Source: Acidobacteriota bacterium
GTDB taxonomy: Bacteria; Acidobacteriota; Terriglobia; Bryobacterales; Bryobacteraceae
Direction: 5' to 3'
Assembly: GCA_018268935.1 (NCBI GenBank)
Contig: JAFDVS010000024.1
Location: 1 to 64,000, forward strand
Length of the DNA stretch: 64,000 nt
In this document: positions 43,137-51,510 of the stretch, piece by piece
Layout of the letters: every line of letters starts with the position of its first letter
Position numbering within the stretch: position 1 is the stretch's first letter
Translations under genes and position numbers: made by a program
The notes under the pieces: generated by a model
What the model was told of the DNA's origin: nothing
The model's database searches: none
What the model saw: the letters and a program-made list of their open reading frames with translations, nothing else

Positions 43137-44378
43137 ATGCGCGTTCTTCTGCTGGTGTGTGTGGCCGGGCTTCTGCCCGCGGCCGATCTTTACGTACGCA
43201 ATGTCACTCGCATTGATGTGACTGGTGCAAAGAAGCCGTATCGAACCAGCCTCTGGATCTCAGGCAACCGCGTGCGCGCCGAAGGTGCGCGTGTGCAACC
43301 TCCGAAAGACGCAGTGCTGGTGGATGGGGAAGGGAAGTATCTACTCCCCGGGCTGTGGGATTCGCACTTCCATCTCATCCGCGGCGAGTCCGATCCGCAG
43401 CCGGTGCTCGACAAGTTACTGAAGCATGGCGTCACCACGGTCCGCGACATGGGCAGCATACCGGACCGCATCGTCGCCCTCCGGGACGCGATTGCCGCGG
43501 GGAAAGCGCAGGGGCCGCGATTGATTGTCGCCGGTGCGATGCTCGACGGGCCGCCTTCGAAACCCGATCCCACCATGCACATCGTTGCCAATGCGCAAGA
43601 GGCTTCCGCGGAGGCGCACCGTCTCGCTGCGCTTAAAGTGGATTTCCTCAAAGTACAGCAGAACCTCTCGGCGGAAAGCTATCGCGCGGTCGCCGCTACA
43701 GCGAAAGCCAAGGGTCTCGCGATAATGGGCCATACCCCCGATGCCCTCACCGTGACGGAAGCCGCCCAAGCAGGCCAGCGCAGCATCGAACATTTGACCG
43801 GGGTGCTGATCGCCTGTTCCTCGCGCGAAGCCGAACTGCGGGAACTCATCGCGAGGGGCGTAGCCGGTGTCGACTTCGGGCCGCTCGGCGAAGCTGGCCG
43901 AATCACCCTCGATTCCTTCTCCGAACAAAAGGCCCTGGAATTGTTCCGGCAATGGAAATCGTCGTTCCAACTGCCGACACTGGTTTGGGAGAAAGCCTAT
44001 CTGCTGGCGCCTTCTTCGCGCCGCCGCCCGGAAACCGCGGCGATGATGAAGGAGTACTTCGCCAAGGGGATGGCGGTTGTTCGTCTCATGCATCAAGCGG
44101 GCATCCGCTTCGTTGCCGGAACAGACGGCGGCGATACGTTCACCACGCCGGGCCTCGGCTTGCATCAGGAACTTGAACTGCTGGTCGAAGCGGGAATGAC
44201 TCCGTTGGAAGCACTGCAATCGGCAACGGTGAACGCAGCGGCGATGATGAATCAGCCGCTCCCGCCCGCCGATTTCGTCTTGCTCTCCGCTAATCCCCTC
44301 GATGATATCCGCAATACCCGCAAGGTTGAGGGCGTCATCACAAGGGGAAAGTTCAGTGCGCTAGGATATGCCCAATGA
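43137..44378 (+). CDS. amidohydrolase, exported (imidazolonepropionase-like)
   Basis: 413 aa from ATG 43137, which begins a clear signal peptide (MRVLLLVCVAGLLPAA); the open frame reaches to 43074 but overlaps the previous gene. Metal-binding motifs of the amidohydrolase superfamily: LLPGLWDSHFHL (HxH), VDFLKVQQ (the Lys position), IMGHTPDA and SIEHLTG (His pair), and FVAGTDGG (Asp). Substrate unknown; exported members of this group often act on cyclic dipeptides or amides. A TAGTCT sits 7 nt before the start. It is coupled by ATGA to the DinB-like gene. Confidence 0.88.
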   Translation: MRVLLLVCVAGLLPAADLYVRNVTRIDVTGAKKPYRTSLWISGNRVRAEGARVQPPKDAVLVDGEGKYLLPGLWDSHFHLIRGESDPQPVLDKLLKHGVTTVRDMGSIPDRIVALRDAIAAGKAQGPRLIVAGAMLDGPPSKPDPTMHIVANAQEASAEAHRLAALKVDFLKVQQNLSAESYRAVAATAKAKGLAIMGHTPDALTVTEAAQAGQRSIEHLTGVLIACSSREAELRELIARGVAGVDFGPLGEAGRITLDSFSEQKALELFRQWKSSFQLPTLVWEKAYLLAPSSRRRPETAAMMKEYFAKGMAVVRLMHQAGIRFVAGTDGGDTFTTPGLGLHQELELLVEAGMTPLEALQSATVNAAAMMNQPLPPADFVLLSANPLDDIRNTRKVEGVITRGKFSALGYAQ

Positions 44379-44815
44379 AAACCGTTTGGGATGACGCTGT
44401 TCGCCGGGAATTGCTGGACCGCTTCGCTAGTATAAAGCCGGAGCAGAAACCGCGTTGGGGCAGGATGAATGCCGGCCAGATGGTGGCTCACTGCGCTGAT
44501 CCGCTACGCGCTGCCATGGGCGAGATGAGCGTTACCGAAAAGTGGACCCCTTTTCGCATCGGGCTGTTTCGCTATCTGGTGATCTACGTCTTGCCTTGGC
44601 CCAAAGGAGCACCCACTGCTCCGGAGTTCATTCACACCGGAACGGAGGATCTCCAGCGCAACCGCCAATTGCTAGCCGACGCACTGGAGCGCTTTGCAGC
44701 TTATCGCGGTAAGCCCTTTCGCGAACATGCCGCCTTCGGTGCCCTATCCGAAAAGGATTGGGGGCACCTTACCTGGCGTCACCTCGATCACCACCTGCAG
44801 CAGTTCGGCGCCTAG
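44375..44815 (+). CDS. DinB/DUF1569-like four-helix protein
   Basis: 146 aa, cytoplasmic. The helical pattern with metal-ligand-type His (MNAGQMVAHCADPLRAAMG, and the C-terminal LTWRHLDHHLQQFGA) resembles DUF1569 of the DinB/YfiT superfamily, which includes thiol transferases dependent on bacillithiol, mycothiol or other thiols. The role here is unknown. Start overlaps the amidohydrolase stop (ATGA), and its stop overlaps the convergent oxidoreductase gene (CTAG). Confidence 0.8.
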   Translation: MKTVWDDAVRRELLDRFASIKPEQKPRWGRMNAGQMVAHCADPLRAAMGEMSVTEKWTPFRIGLFRYLVIYVLPWPKGAPTAPEFIHTGTEDLQRNRQLLADALERFAAYRGKPFREHAAFGALSEKDWGHLTWRHLDHHLQQFGA

Positions 44816-45966
44816 ATTCGCGGGACTTCCACTTCCGCACCTTTGCGATCCGCAGAAACATAGCCCGCATAGATGGCGAGAGTGATATCGATGGCCAGCT
44901 CCAGATCGCATTCCGGATGCTTTCCTTCCCGCATGCACCGGACGAAATCGTGCATCTCATACATCTGTCCGTTCGACCAGCCGAATTCCGGGTACGCCGG
45001 GATCCAGCCTTCGTTGGAACTGATCTTCTCCATCAGATCCATTCCTTCGAACTCCTTGCGGCTGGGGCTGTACAGATCCACTACCTTCACCGGTTGAATA
45101 TGGCAACGGGTGCGATGATTGTTGGCGTACACCTCGACGAAGTCATACACACCACCGAGCACGAGTTCGCTGGTCATCACATCCGCGATCATTCCATCGT
45201 CGAAAATGACGTGAAGAAACGCATAGTCTTCCGTATCTTTGTAAGTGGTCCGCAAATAGCCGCGGTCCTCGAAATCGGGGCGCTTGGTGATGGCATGCGT
45301 GCGGCAGGAAACGGCCACCGGCCGGATCGGTGACCCTCGCCGCGCGATCCCTTCCTTGCGCTTCAGATACAACACTCCGCCCAGCGGATGACAGCCTTTG
45401 CCGATCAGCGAGCCACCACCTTGCTCACTCCAGATGCCATACACGGGCGAATGCGAGCCGGAATGCGACTCCTCCGCCGTCATGCGGAGAATCTGTGCCT
45501 TGGTGGTCTCAATGATCTCCCGCTCGCGCTGGATGGAAGGAGCGTAAATGTAGTTTTCCGCATAGCCGAGGATGACGCCGGCTTCATCGACGGTTTGCCT
45601 GATCCCGCGAAGCTCTTCCGTCACCGAAGCCAGCATCTCTTCCTTCGAATACTGTTCCGGAGAGCCGAAGAATCCGTGGAAAGGCTTCTCCACAATGATG
45701 TGCTTGCCGGCCTTGGCCGCGCTCCGGATGTAGGCGGCATGCGACGACGGCGGTGTGCAGATGTCCAGCACATCGATATGCGGCAGCATTTCCTCGACGC
45801 TCTCATAGGCCGCGGTCTCGAATTCACGAGCGAAGGCTTCCCTGCTTTCCTTCCGCGAAGAAGTGACCCCGGCGGTGACGGCGGGAAGTCCCCGCAGATT
45901 CTTGTGATGAAACTTGCCGGCGAATCCGGCGCCGGCGATGCCAATGCGAAGTGGAGAAGAGTTCAT
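44812..45966 (-). CDS. Gfo/Idh/MocA-family oxidoreductase
   Basis: 384 aa. The N-terminal NAD(P)-binding Rossmann fold reads LRIGIAGAGFAGKFHHKNL, with VLDICTPPSSHAAYI and the EKP motif in KHIIVEKPFHG (the Lys is catalytic in the family). The C-terminal beta-sheet domain includes GGGSLIGKGCHPLGGVLYL, holding the Gly/His substrate region. No signal peptide, so cytoplasmic. It should oxidise a sugar or cyclitol; neighbours (DUF2961, a second family member, a sugar isomerase) support carbohydrate use. Diverges from the DUF2961 gene over 62 bp. Confidence 0.92.
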   Translation of the reverse strand: MNSSPLRIGIAGAGFAGKFHHKNLRGLPAVTAGVTSSRKESREAFAREFETAAYESVEEMLPHIDVLDICTPPSSHAAYIRSAAKAGKHIIVEKPFHGFFGSPEQYSKEEMLASVTEELRGIRQTVDEAGVILGYAENYIYAPSIQREREIIETTKAQILRMTAEESHSGSHSPVYGIWSEQGGGSLIGKGCHPLGGVLYLKRKEGIARRGSPIRPVAVSCRTHAITKRPDFEDRGYLRTTYKDTEDYAFLHVIFDDGMIADVMTSELVLGGVYDFVEVYANNHRTRCHIQPVKVVDLYSPSRKEFEGMDLMEKISSNEGWIPAYPEFGWSNGQMYEMHDFVRCMREGKHPECDLELAIDITLAIYAGYVSADRKGAEVEVPRI

Positions 45967-46028
45967 GGGATGCGAATTCTCCAGTGTACGATGAGCGCGC
46001 CGCCGGCTTGCCCGGCCAGGATATAGTC

Positions 46029-47054
46029 ATGGGCATGCACGTGTGTTTCTTTCTTGCGGCGTTGACCGCACTTCAGGCACAGCCTGTCGATCTTCCCCAA
46101 CCTTACCGGGCGATGCGCTCTTCCAGCTATCGCACCGACGGCGGCAATGCCGACGCCGTGCGCGTGGAGCCACAAAGCAGCTACACCGTGGCGGACATCA
46201 AAGGCGCGGGCCGTCTCGTACACATGTGGTTCACCATCGCGACCGCCGAAGAGAATTACCTGCGGACCACGCGCATCAAGATCTATTGGGATGGCTCCAC
46301 AACGCCCGCCGTCGATGTCCCCTTCGGCGATTTTCACCTGCTGGGTCACGGTCAGGTTCGCCAAGTGAATTCCGCCTACGTCACGGTTAGAGCCCGGCCG
46401 GAGTTGAACCACAACCTGCGCAATCCGAACGTTGCCGGATTCAACAGCTACTTCCCCATGCCCTACTCCACCGCTGCGAGAGTCGTGATTGAGAACGGTT
46501 CGAAGGAGCCTTTGACATCGCTCTACTATCAGATCGACTACCAGGCCTGGCCTAAAGCGCCGAGCACGCTGCGGTTTCACGCTCATTTCCGCGAGACAGC
46601 GGCCGAGCCTTTCCGCGGCAACGAACCCGGCCGGGCCACCTCACGCAATACGAAGCCCGAAGACAATCACCTCATCGTGGAGACCACCGGCGCCGGGCAC
46701 TTTCTCGGTGTCGCTCTCAGCATTGATGCCTCCGGCGCCGGTTGGTGGGAGGGTGACGAGATGATGTGGATCGACGGAGAATCCTCGCCCTCCATCAACG
46801 GCACGGGCACCGAAGATTACTTCGGCAGCGCCTGGGGATTTCGCGCCGAGTACAACATGCCCTATCACGGCGTGACCTTCCTCAAGAAAGTGCCGTCGCG
46901 CCCGGATTGGCAGGCCGGCTTGTACACGGTCTACCGCTTTCACGAGAAGGATCCCATCCCCTTCCGCAAATCCTTTAAGATGTCGATTGAGCGCGGCCAT
47001 AACAATCACCGCCGCGATAGTAAATACTGGAGCGTCGCCTACTGGTACCAGTAA
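46029..47054 (+). CDS. DUF2961 domain exported protein
   Basis: 341 aa from ATG 46029, preceded by AGGA at 8 nt; the frame opens upstream to 45951 without a sensible start. Signal peptide about 1-18 (LTALQAQPVDL). The core matches DUF2961: IKGAGRLVHMWFTIA, IYWDGSTTPAVDVPFGDFH, FNSYFPMPYSTAARVVIENG, and WIDGESSPSINGTGTEDYFGSAW near residue 250. DUF2961 enzymes have recently been placed among glycoside hydrolases acting on fructose-containing polymers in some bacteria, but the substrate here is unknown. Its stop directly abuts the convergent thiS stop. Confidence 0.9.
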   Translation: MGMHVCFFLAALTALQAQPVDLPQPYRAMRSSSYRTDGGNADAVRVEPQSSYTVADIKGAGRLVHMWFTIATAEENYLRTTRIKIYWDGSTTPAVDVPFGDFHLLGHGQVRQVNSAYVTVRARPELNHNLRNPNVAGFNSYFPMPYSTAARVVIENGSKEPLTSLYYQIDYQAWPKAPSTLRFHAHFRETAAEPFRGNEPGRATSRNTKPEDNHLIVETTGAGHFLGVALSIDASGAGWWEGDEMMWIDGESSPSINGTGTEDYFGSAWGFRAEYNMPYHGVTFLKKVPSRPDWQAGLYTVYRFHEKDPIPFRKSFKMSIERGHNNHRRDSKYWSVAYWYQ

Positions 47055-47261
47055 TCAGCGGCAACCCCCACCCACAAAATGCACGATCTCCACTTTGTCG
47101 CCCGGTTGCAGGGCGGTGCCGGCCCAAGCGTCTTTCCTGAGAATCAATCCGTTGTACTCGATCGCCACGCGGCTCGGATCGATATGTAAGGATGCGAGCA
47201 GATCCAGCATCGAGCAGGCATCGGGCGCGTTGTGGCTTTCGCCATTGATCACGAGGTCCAT
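47055..47261 (-). CDS. thiS: ThiS-like sulfur carrier protein ending in GGGCR
   Basis: 68 aa ubiquitin-fold sulfur carrier from ATG 47261 (MDLVINGESHNAPDACSMLD). ThiS features: the NGE start, an SxxDLLASL helix, VAIEYNGLILRKD and LQPGDKVEIVHFVGGG. ThiS normally ends in a free Gly-Gly that is adenylated and thiocarboxylated for thiazole synthesis; this one carries two more residues, Cys-Arg. Sulfur carriers with such tails (QbsE ends GGCF) need a JAMM-type protease to expose the Gly-Gly. No thiG, thiF or protease gene is in the window. A longer upstream frame is rejected. Confidence 0.85.
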   Translation of the reverse strand: MDLVINGESHNAPDACSMLDLLASLHIDPSRVAIEYNGLILRKDAWAGTALQPGDKVEIVHFVGGGCR

Positions 47262-47285
47262 CCATTCTGTGGTAGCACAGTAAAC

Positions 47286-48944
47286 ATGCTGACCAAGCTG
47301 CGCATCCGGAACTTCAAGCGCTTCGACGATGTGGAGATCGAGCTTGGGAACCCCGTGCTCCTCGCCGGGCCGAACAATTCCGGGAAGACTACGGCGCTGC
47401 AGGCCTTGACACTGTGGGAAATCGGCTTGCGCCGCTGGCGCGAGAAACGGAGCGAAGGCACTCCGGAGAAACGGCCCGGAGTGACCATCAATCGCAAAGA
47501 CCTGCAGAGTGTTCCCGTGCCCTCGGCGAACTTGCTGTGGCGTAGTCTGAAGACGCGCAACGTGCAGCGCTCCAGCGGCAAGCCCGAAACGCAGAACGTG
47601 CGCATCGACATCATCGTGACCGGCGTGGATGCGTTGGGCAAGCAGTGGCAATGCGGGCTGGAGTTTGATTTCGCCAACGATGAGTCGATGTATTGCCGCC
47701 CGGTGCGCGTCGATGGCGCCAGAAGCCCGCGCCGCATGACGGTGCCGGAGCAGGCGCACGCCGTGCGCATGGCGTTTCTGCCCCCTATGTCCGGGCTGGT
47801 TGCCAGCGAATCACGGTTGAATCCCGGTGGCATCACATACCGCTTGGGCGAGGGCCGCACCGCGGAAGTGTTGCGCAACCTCTGCTACCAGGTCCATGAA
47901 AACCCCGCCGGTTGGGCCAAATTGAAGCGCTGGATGCAGGATCTCTACCACATGGATCTTCAGGAACCGGAATACATCGCCGAGCGCGACGAGATCCAGA
48001 TGGCCTACCGTGACGCGAGCGGTAGCGTCTTGGACATTTCCTGCTCCGGCCGCGGCATGCAACAAACGCTGCTCCAGTTGGCCTATCTGGAGGCGCATCC
48101 GCGCAGTGTATTGCTGCTCGATGAGCCCGATTCCCACCTGGAGATCCTGCGCCAGCAGGAACTCTTCCGTCTCTTGCGTGAGGCTGCGGTGGAACAGGAT
48201 AGCCAGTTGATCGTGGCCACTCACTCAGAAGCGATCCTCAACGAAGCGGCTCGCCAGCCGGACTGCAAGATCGTGGCGTTTCTGGGCAAGCCGCACGTGC
48301 TCCCGCGCCGCCGTGCTGCGAGGCTCCGCCGTGCGCTGGAGGAAGTCCGTTTCGATCAGTACTTCCTCGCGGAACAGAAAGGTTGGGTGCTGTATTCGGA
48401 TTCCAGCTTTGATCTGGACATGCTGCGAGTCTTCGCAACACGGCTGAAGCACCCTGCCGCAAGGGCACTGCAGCGGCCCTTCCACGTGCCGACTAGTGGG
48501 GATGTCGACGCGGCCTGCGAACACTTCGCCGCGCTGCAGGAGGCAAAGCCGGAACTGCGTGGATTACTGCTGACCTTCCATCCTGGCCGCGCCAGTGAAT
48601 CTGCCAACTGGCGAGCGCATCACTGGGAGCGCGGCCGTGCAGAAGACTACCTCAGTCATCCCGCGACCCTGCGTGCCTTTGCCGAACACTATGGAGCAGG
48701 CGAAGCTTCGGCTGGATCGCTGTTTGCCGATACCGGCAGGCAGCGGGCCATGGAAGCGATGGATGCGGCGTTGGAGAAAAGCCTGGATCTGGCGGGCACA
48801 CTCCGCGCGTTCTTCGAAACTTTGGGTGCAGCGCCGCCACCGGAAAGCGAAGGGTTGTGGCGACTCGCGGATTTTGTTCCCGCCGAGCTGCTCGATGAAG
48901 AAATCCGCGTGGTGCTGGATGCAATTGACGCCGTTGCCAAATGA
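47286..48944 (+). CDS. OLD-like AAA ATPase with degenerate TOPRIM domain
   Basis: 552 aa from ATG 47286. SMC/RecF-type ATPase head: MLTKLRIRNFKRFDDVEIEL, Walker A GPNNSGKTT (28-36), an ABC-like signature ISCSGRGMQQTLLQ, Walker B SVLLLDEPDSHL (about 275-287) and a His switch VATHSEAIL. After it comes a segment aligned with the TOPRIM of OLD nucleases: VLYSDSSFDLDML, where the catalytic Glu is D372 and its Gly is Ser; the later DxD is replaced by F431-H-P433 (GLLLTFHPG); WERGRAEDYL keeps the WxRxxxExYL pattern. Nuclease activity is doubtful. OLD-like proteins often act in phage defence, but this gene is alone, divergent from thiS by 24 bp. Confidence 0.8.
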   Translation: MLTKLRIRNFKRFDDVEIELGNPVLLAGPNNSGKTTALQALTLWEIGLRRWREKRSEGTPEKRPGVTINRKDLQSVPVPSANLLWRSLKTRNVQRSSGKPETQNVRIDIIVTGVDALGKQWQCGLEFDFANDESMYCRPVRVDGARSPRRMTVPEQAHAVRMAFLPPMSGLVASESRLNPGGITYRLGEGRTAEVLRNLCYQVHENPAGWAKLKRWMQDLYHMDLQEPEYIAERDEIQMAYRDASGSVLDISCSGRGMQQTLLQLAYLEAHPRSVLLLDEPDSHLEILRQQELFRLLREAAVEQDSQLIVATHSEAILNEAARQPDCKIVAFLGKPHVLPRRRAARLRRALEEVRFDQYFLAEQKGWVLYSDSSFDLDMLRVFATRLKHPAARALQRPFHVPTSGDVDAACEHFAALQEAKPELRGLLLTFHPGRASESANWRAHHWERGRAEDYLSHPATLRAFAEHYGAGEASAGSLFADTGRQRAMEAMDAALEKSLDLAGTLRAFFETLGAAPPPESEGLWRLADFVPAELLDEEIRVVLDAIDAVAK

Positions 48945-48997
48945 TGCGCAGGCTCCAAAGAAAGTTAGAATGAGGTTTCGGAAGCGAGGTTAGTCGA

Positions 48998-50539
48998 ATG
49001 CCACGTGAGCGCATGTCGCGACGTCATTTTTTCTTTGGGCCGCTGCTGGCGGGTGCCATCCCTATGGCCGGATTCGGAAGCAGCGCTTCGCTGAAGACGC
49101 TGGGCTACAAATCGCCGAATGAGAAGCTCAATCTGGCCGCCATCGGCGCCGGCGGACAGCCTGCCTCGGATTTGCGCGCCGCGCATGCCGGCGTCGAGAA
49201 CGTAGTCGCTCTGGCCGATGTCGATTGGGCTCGCGGGAAACCATCTTTTGACCGCTTTCCCAAGGCTGCGAAATTCAAAGACTTTCGCCAGATGCTCGAC
49301 AAAGCGGGGCGCGATATCGATGCCGTCGTCATCGGCACTCCCGATCATATGCATGCCACCTGCGCCGTCGCCTGCATGCAGGCCGGCAAGCATGTCTATG
49401 TGGAAAAGCCGCTCACTCGTACTGCCTGGGAGGCGCGGCTGCTCACCGCTGCTGCGGAGAAATACAAAGTCGCGACGCAGATGGGCAACCAGGGCTATTC
49501 GCACGACGCCACTCGCGTCGCTTGCGAGATTTTCTGGTCCGGTGAAATTGGCGAAGTGAAGGAAGTACATGCCTGGACCGGCCGCCCGAGTTGGCCGCAG
49601 GAAATGCCGAAGCTGCCGTCACCAACGCCAGTGCCGGATACTCTCGATTGGGATCTTTGGCTGGGTGGCGCCGCGGCGCGTCCGTTCAGTGCGGGCGACG
49701 CCGAGTACAACACCTTCGTCGAAGAGCGCTCCAAACGCTACGGCCGCGGCGGGCAACGAGAGTTTGGTTTCTACCTGCCTTTCAATTGGCGCGGGTTCTA
49801 CGATTTCGGCAGCAGCCTCATCGGCGACTGGGGCATTCACATTCTCGGGCCCGCCAATTGGGGGCTGCAACTCGATCCCCAGTATCTCCAAAGCGTCGAA
49901 TGCATCAAGAAGAATTCACTGCCGCCCTTTACGTTCCCCGATGAGTTGACCCTTCGCTTCGATTTCGGGCCGCGGCCCGGCATGCCGCCCGTCAGTGTTT
50001 ACTGGTACCACTATGGTGGCCCCGGTGATCCCTACAAGCCGGAAGGCATGACCGTGGAAGAATCGCGGAAGATTCCCGGTCAAGGGCCGCAGGTTGGCCC
50101 ACCCAATCCCAGTCGTGGTGGTGGCGGCGGCAGCGGGCGGTCACCCATCAGCAGCGGGTACAACTCCATCTTCGTCGGATCGAAGGGATACCTTGGCACC
50201 AGCGGAAGAGGCGAAGGCGTCGGCCTGTTGCCCGGCAAACGCTGGGCGGAATATAAACTGCCCGACCCGTACCTGCAGCGCTCGCCCGGAGCAAGCACCG
50301 GATCGAATCATTCGGCCCACGCCCGCGATTGGGTTCGTGCCTGCAAAGGCGGAGCGCCGGCGTGCTCGAATTTCAGCATCGCCGGAAGATTCACGGAATG
50401 GCTGGTGCTTGGCGCGGCTGCCGTGCACCACGAAGGCAAGTTGCTTTGGGACCACGCCAAGGGTGAGTTCAGCAACGGCAAAGACGTCAATAAGTGGGTG
50501 AAGCCCACGTTCCGCAAGGGTTGGGAGATCAAGCTGTAG
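48998..50539 (+). CDS. Gfo/Idh/MocA-family oxidoreductase, Tat-exported
   Basis: 513 aa. Tat signal MSRRHFFFGPLLAGAIPMA; ATG 48998 is used because GAGG lies 8 nt upstream, though ATG 49013 also works. Rossmann domain LNLAAIGAGGQPASDLRAAH, DAVVIGTPDHMHA, GKHVYVEKPLTRT; the C-terminal half follows the secreted Gfo/Idh/MocA subfamily common in Planctomycetota and Acidobacteriota (FYDFGSSLIGDWGIHIL). A Gly-rich loop (SRGGGGGSGRSP, about residue 373) is inserted. NAD(P)-type enzymes that leave the cell via Tat usually carry a tightly bound cofactor. The isomerase gene starts 11 bp downstream, so they form an operon. Confidence 0.92.
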   Translation: MPRERMSRRHFFFGPLLAGAIPMAGFGSSASLKTLGYKSPNEKLNLAAIGAGGQPASDLRAAHAGVENVVALADVDWARGKPSFDRFPKAAKFKDFRQMLDKAGRDIDAVVIGTPDHMHATCAVACMQAGKHVYVEKPLTRTAWEARLLTAAAEKYKVATQMGNQGYSHDATRVACEIFWSGEIGEVKEVHAWTGRPSWPQEMPKLPSPTPVPDTLDWDLWLGGAAARPFSAGDAEYNTFVEERSKRYGRGGQREFGFYLPFNWRGFYDFGSSLIGDWGIHILGPANWGLQLDPQYLQSVECIKKNSLPPFTFPDELTLRFDFGPRPGMPPVSVYWYHYGGPGDPYKPEGMTVEESRKIPGQGPQVGPPNPSRGGGGGSGRSPISSGYNSIFVGSKGYLGTSGRGEGVGLLPGKRWAEYKLPDPYLQRSPGASTGSNHSAHARDWVRACKGGAPACSNFSIAGRFTEWLVLGAAAVHHEGKLLWDHAKGEFSNGKDVNKWVKPTFRKGWEIKL

Positions 50540-50550
50540 AAGGAGACTGC

Positions 50551-51510
50551 ATGCTTTACACGAGACGGGAGATTGGGAAACTAGCGCTGGCCGCCGGCTC
50601 CACGGGGTTGCTGGCAGCGAAGCCGAATTCGAATTTCGGCGGCGTGCAGATTGGCGCCATCACGTATAGCTTTCGCGCATTGCCTGGAAGCGCTGAGGAA
50701 ACGCTGAAGTATTGTCTGGATTGTGGCATCAGTGCCATTGAAATGATGAGCACCGTGGCGGAAGGCTACGCCGGCGCCCCGGCGTCCCCTGCACGTCCCG
50801 GTGGGCGCGGACAGATGACTCCCGAACAACGTGCCGCCATGCAGAAGGCCGCCGAAGAGACAAAGCAGTGGCGGCTCTCCGTGCCGATGGCGAAATACAA
50901 GGCTCTGCGCCGTATGTACGAAGACGCAGGCGTCAAAACCTACGCTTTCAAATTGCCCCCCACTATGGGCATGTCCGACGCCGAGTACGAATACATCTGG
51001 AATGTTGCCGAAACGCTGGGCGCCAATCACATCACCATGGAATTGCCCACCGACGATGCTCTGCTGCAGCGCGTAGCCGAGTACGCCGCCAAACGCAAAC
51101 TGCGGATCGCCTTCCACACCCATGGCCAAGGTGGATCGTCCGGCTTCGAAAAGGCGCTTGGCGCATCGCCCTATACGGCGCTGAACCTCGATGTCGGCCA
51201 CTACTTCGGAGTAACCGGCGAATCCCCCGTGCCGATCATCGAGAAATATCACGACCGCATCTCCAGCCTGCACCTGAAAGATCGCAAAGCCCCCGGAACC
51301 GGCGGAGGAGAAGGCAAGAAAGGTGGCGGCGGCGCGAACGTGCCTTGGGGTCAGGGCGGCACTCCGTTGAAGGAAATCCTCCAGGTGATGAAGAAGCGGA
51401 AGTTCAAATTCCCTGGCAGCATCGAGTACGAATACAATACGCCAGAAGGTTCCGACGTGTTGACCGAAGTGAAGAAGTGCGTTGCCTATTGCAAGGCGGC
51501 GCTGGCGTAG
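50551..51510 (+). CDS. sugar phosphate isomerase/epimerase-like TIM-barrel protein
   Basis: 319 aa from ATG 50551, with a strong AAGGAG 5 nt upstream; the open frame to 50494 overlaps the oxidoreductase. A basic N-terminus with TRREIGKLALAAG suggests a Tat signal. AP_endonuc_2/xylose-isomerase-like barrel: GAITYSFRALPGSAEETLKY, CGISAIEMMST, HITMELPTDDAL, IAFHTHGQGG, TALNLDVGHYFGVTG and SSLHLKDRK, giving the Glu/Asp/His metal ligands. A Gly/Lys-rich loop (GGGEGKKGGGG) is inserted near residue 253. Works on a sugar, probably with the exported oxidoreductase upstream. Confidence 0.9.
   Translation: MLYTRREIGKLALAAGSTGLLAAKPNSNFGGVQIGAITYSFRALPGSAEETLKYCLDCGISAIEMMSTVAEGYAGAPASPARPGGRGQMTPEQRAAMQKAAEETKQWRLSVPMAKYKALRRMYEDAGVKTYAFKLPPTMGMSDAEYEYIWNVAETLGANHITMELPTDDALLQRVAEYAAKRKLRIAFHTHGQGGSSGFEKALGASPYTALNLDVGHYFGVTGESPVPIIEKYHDRISSLHLKDRKAPGTGGGEGKKGGGGANVPWGQGGTPLKEILQVMKKRKFKFPGSIEYEYNTPEGSDVLTEVKKCVAYCKAALA

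Noticed and set aside
47055..47759. 234-codon minus-strand frame ending in thiS
   Set aside because: Only the last 68 codons resemble a protein family; the upstream part is antisense to the OLD-like ATPase.
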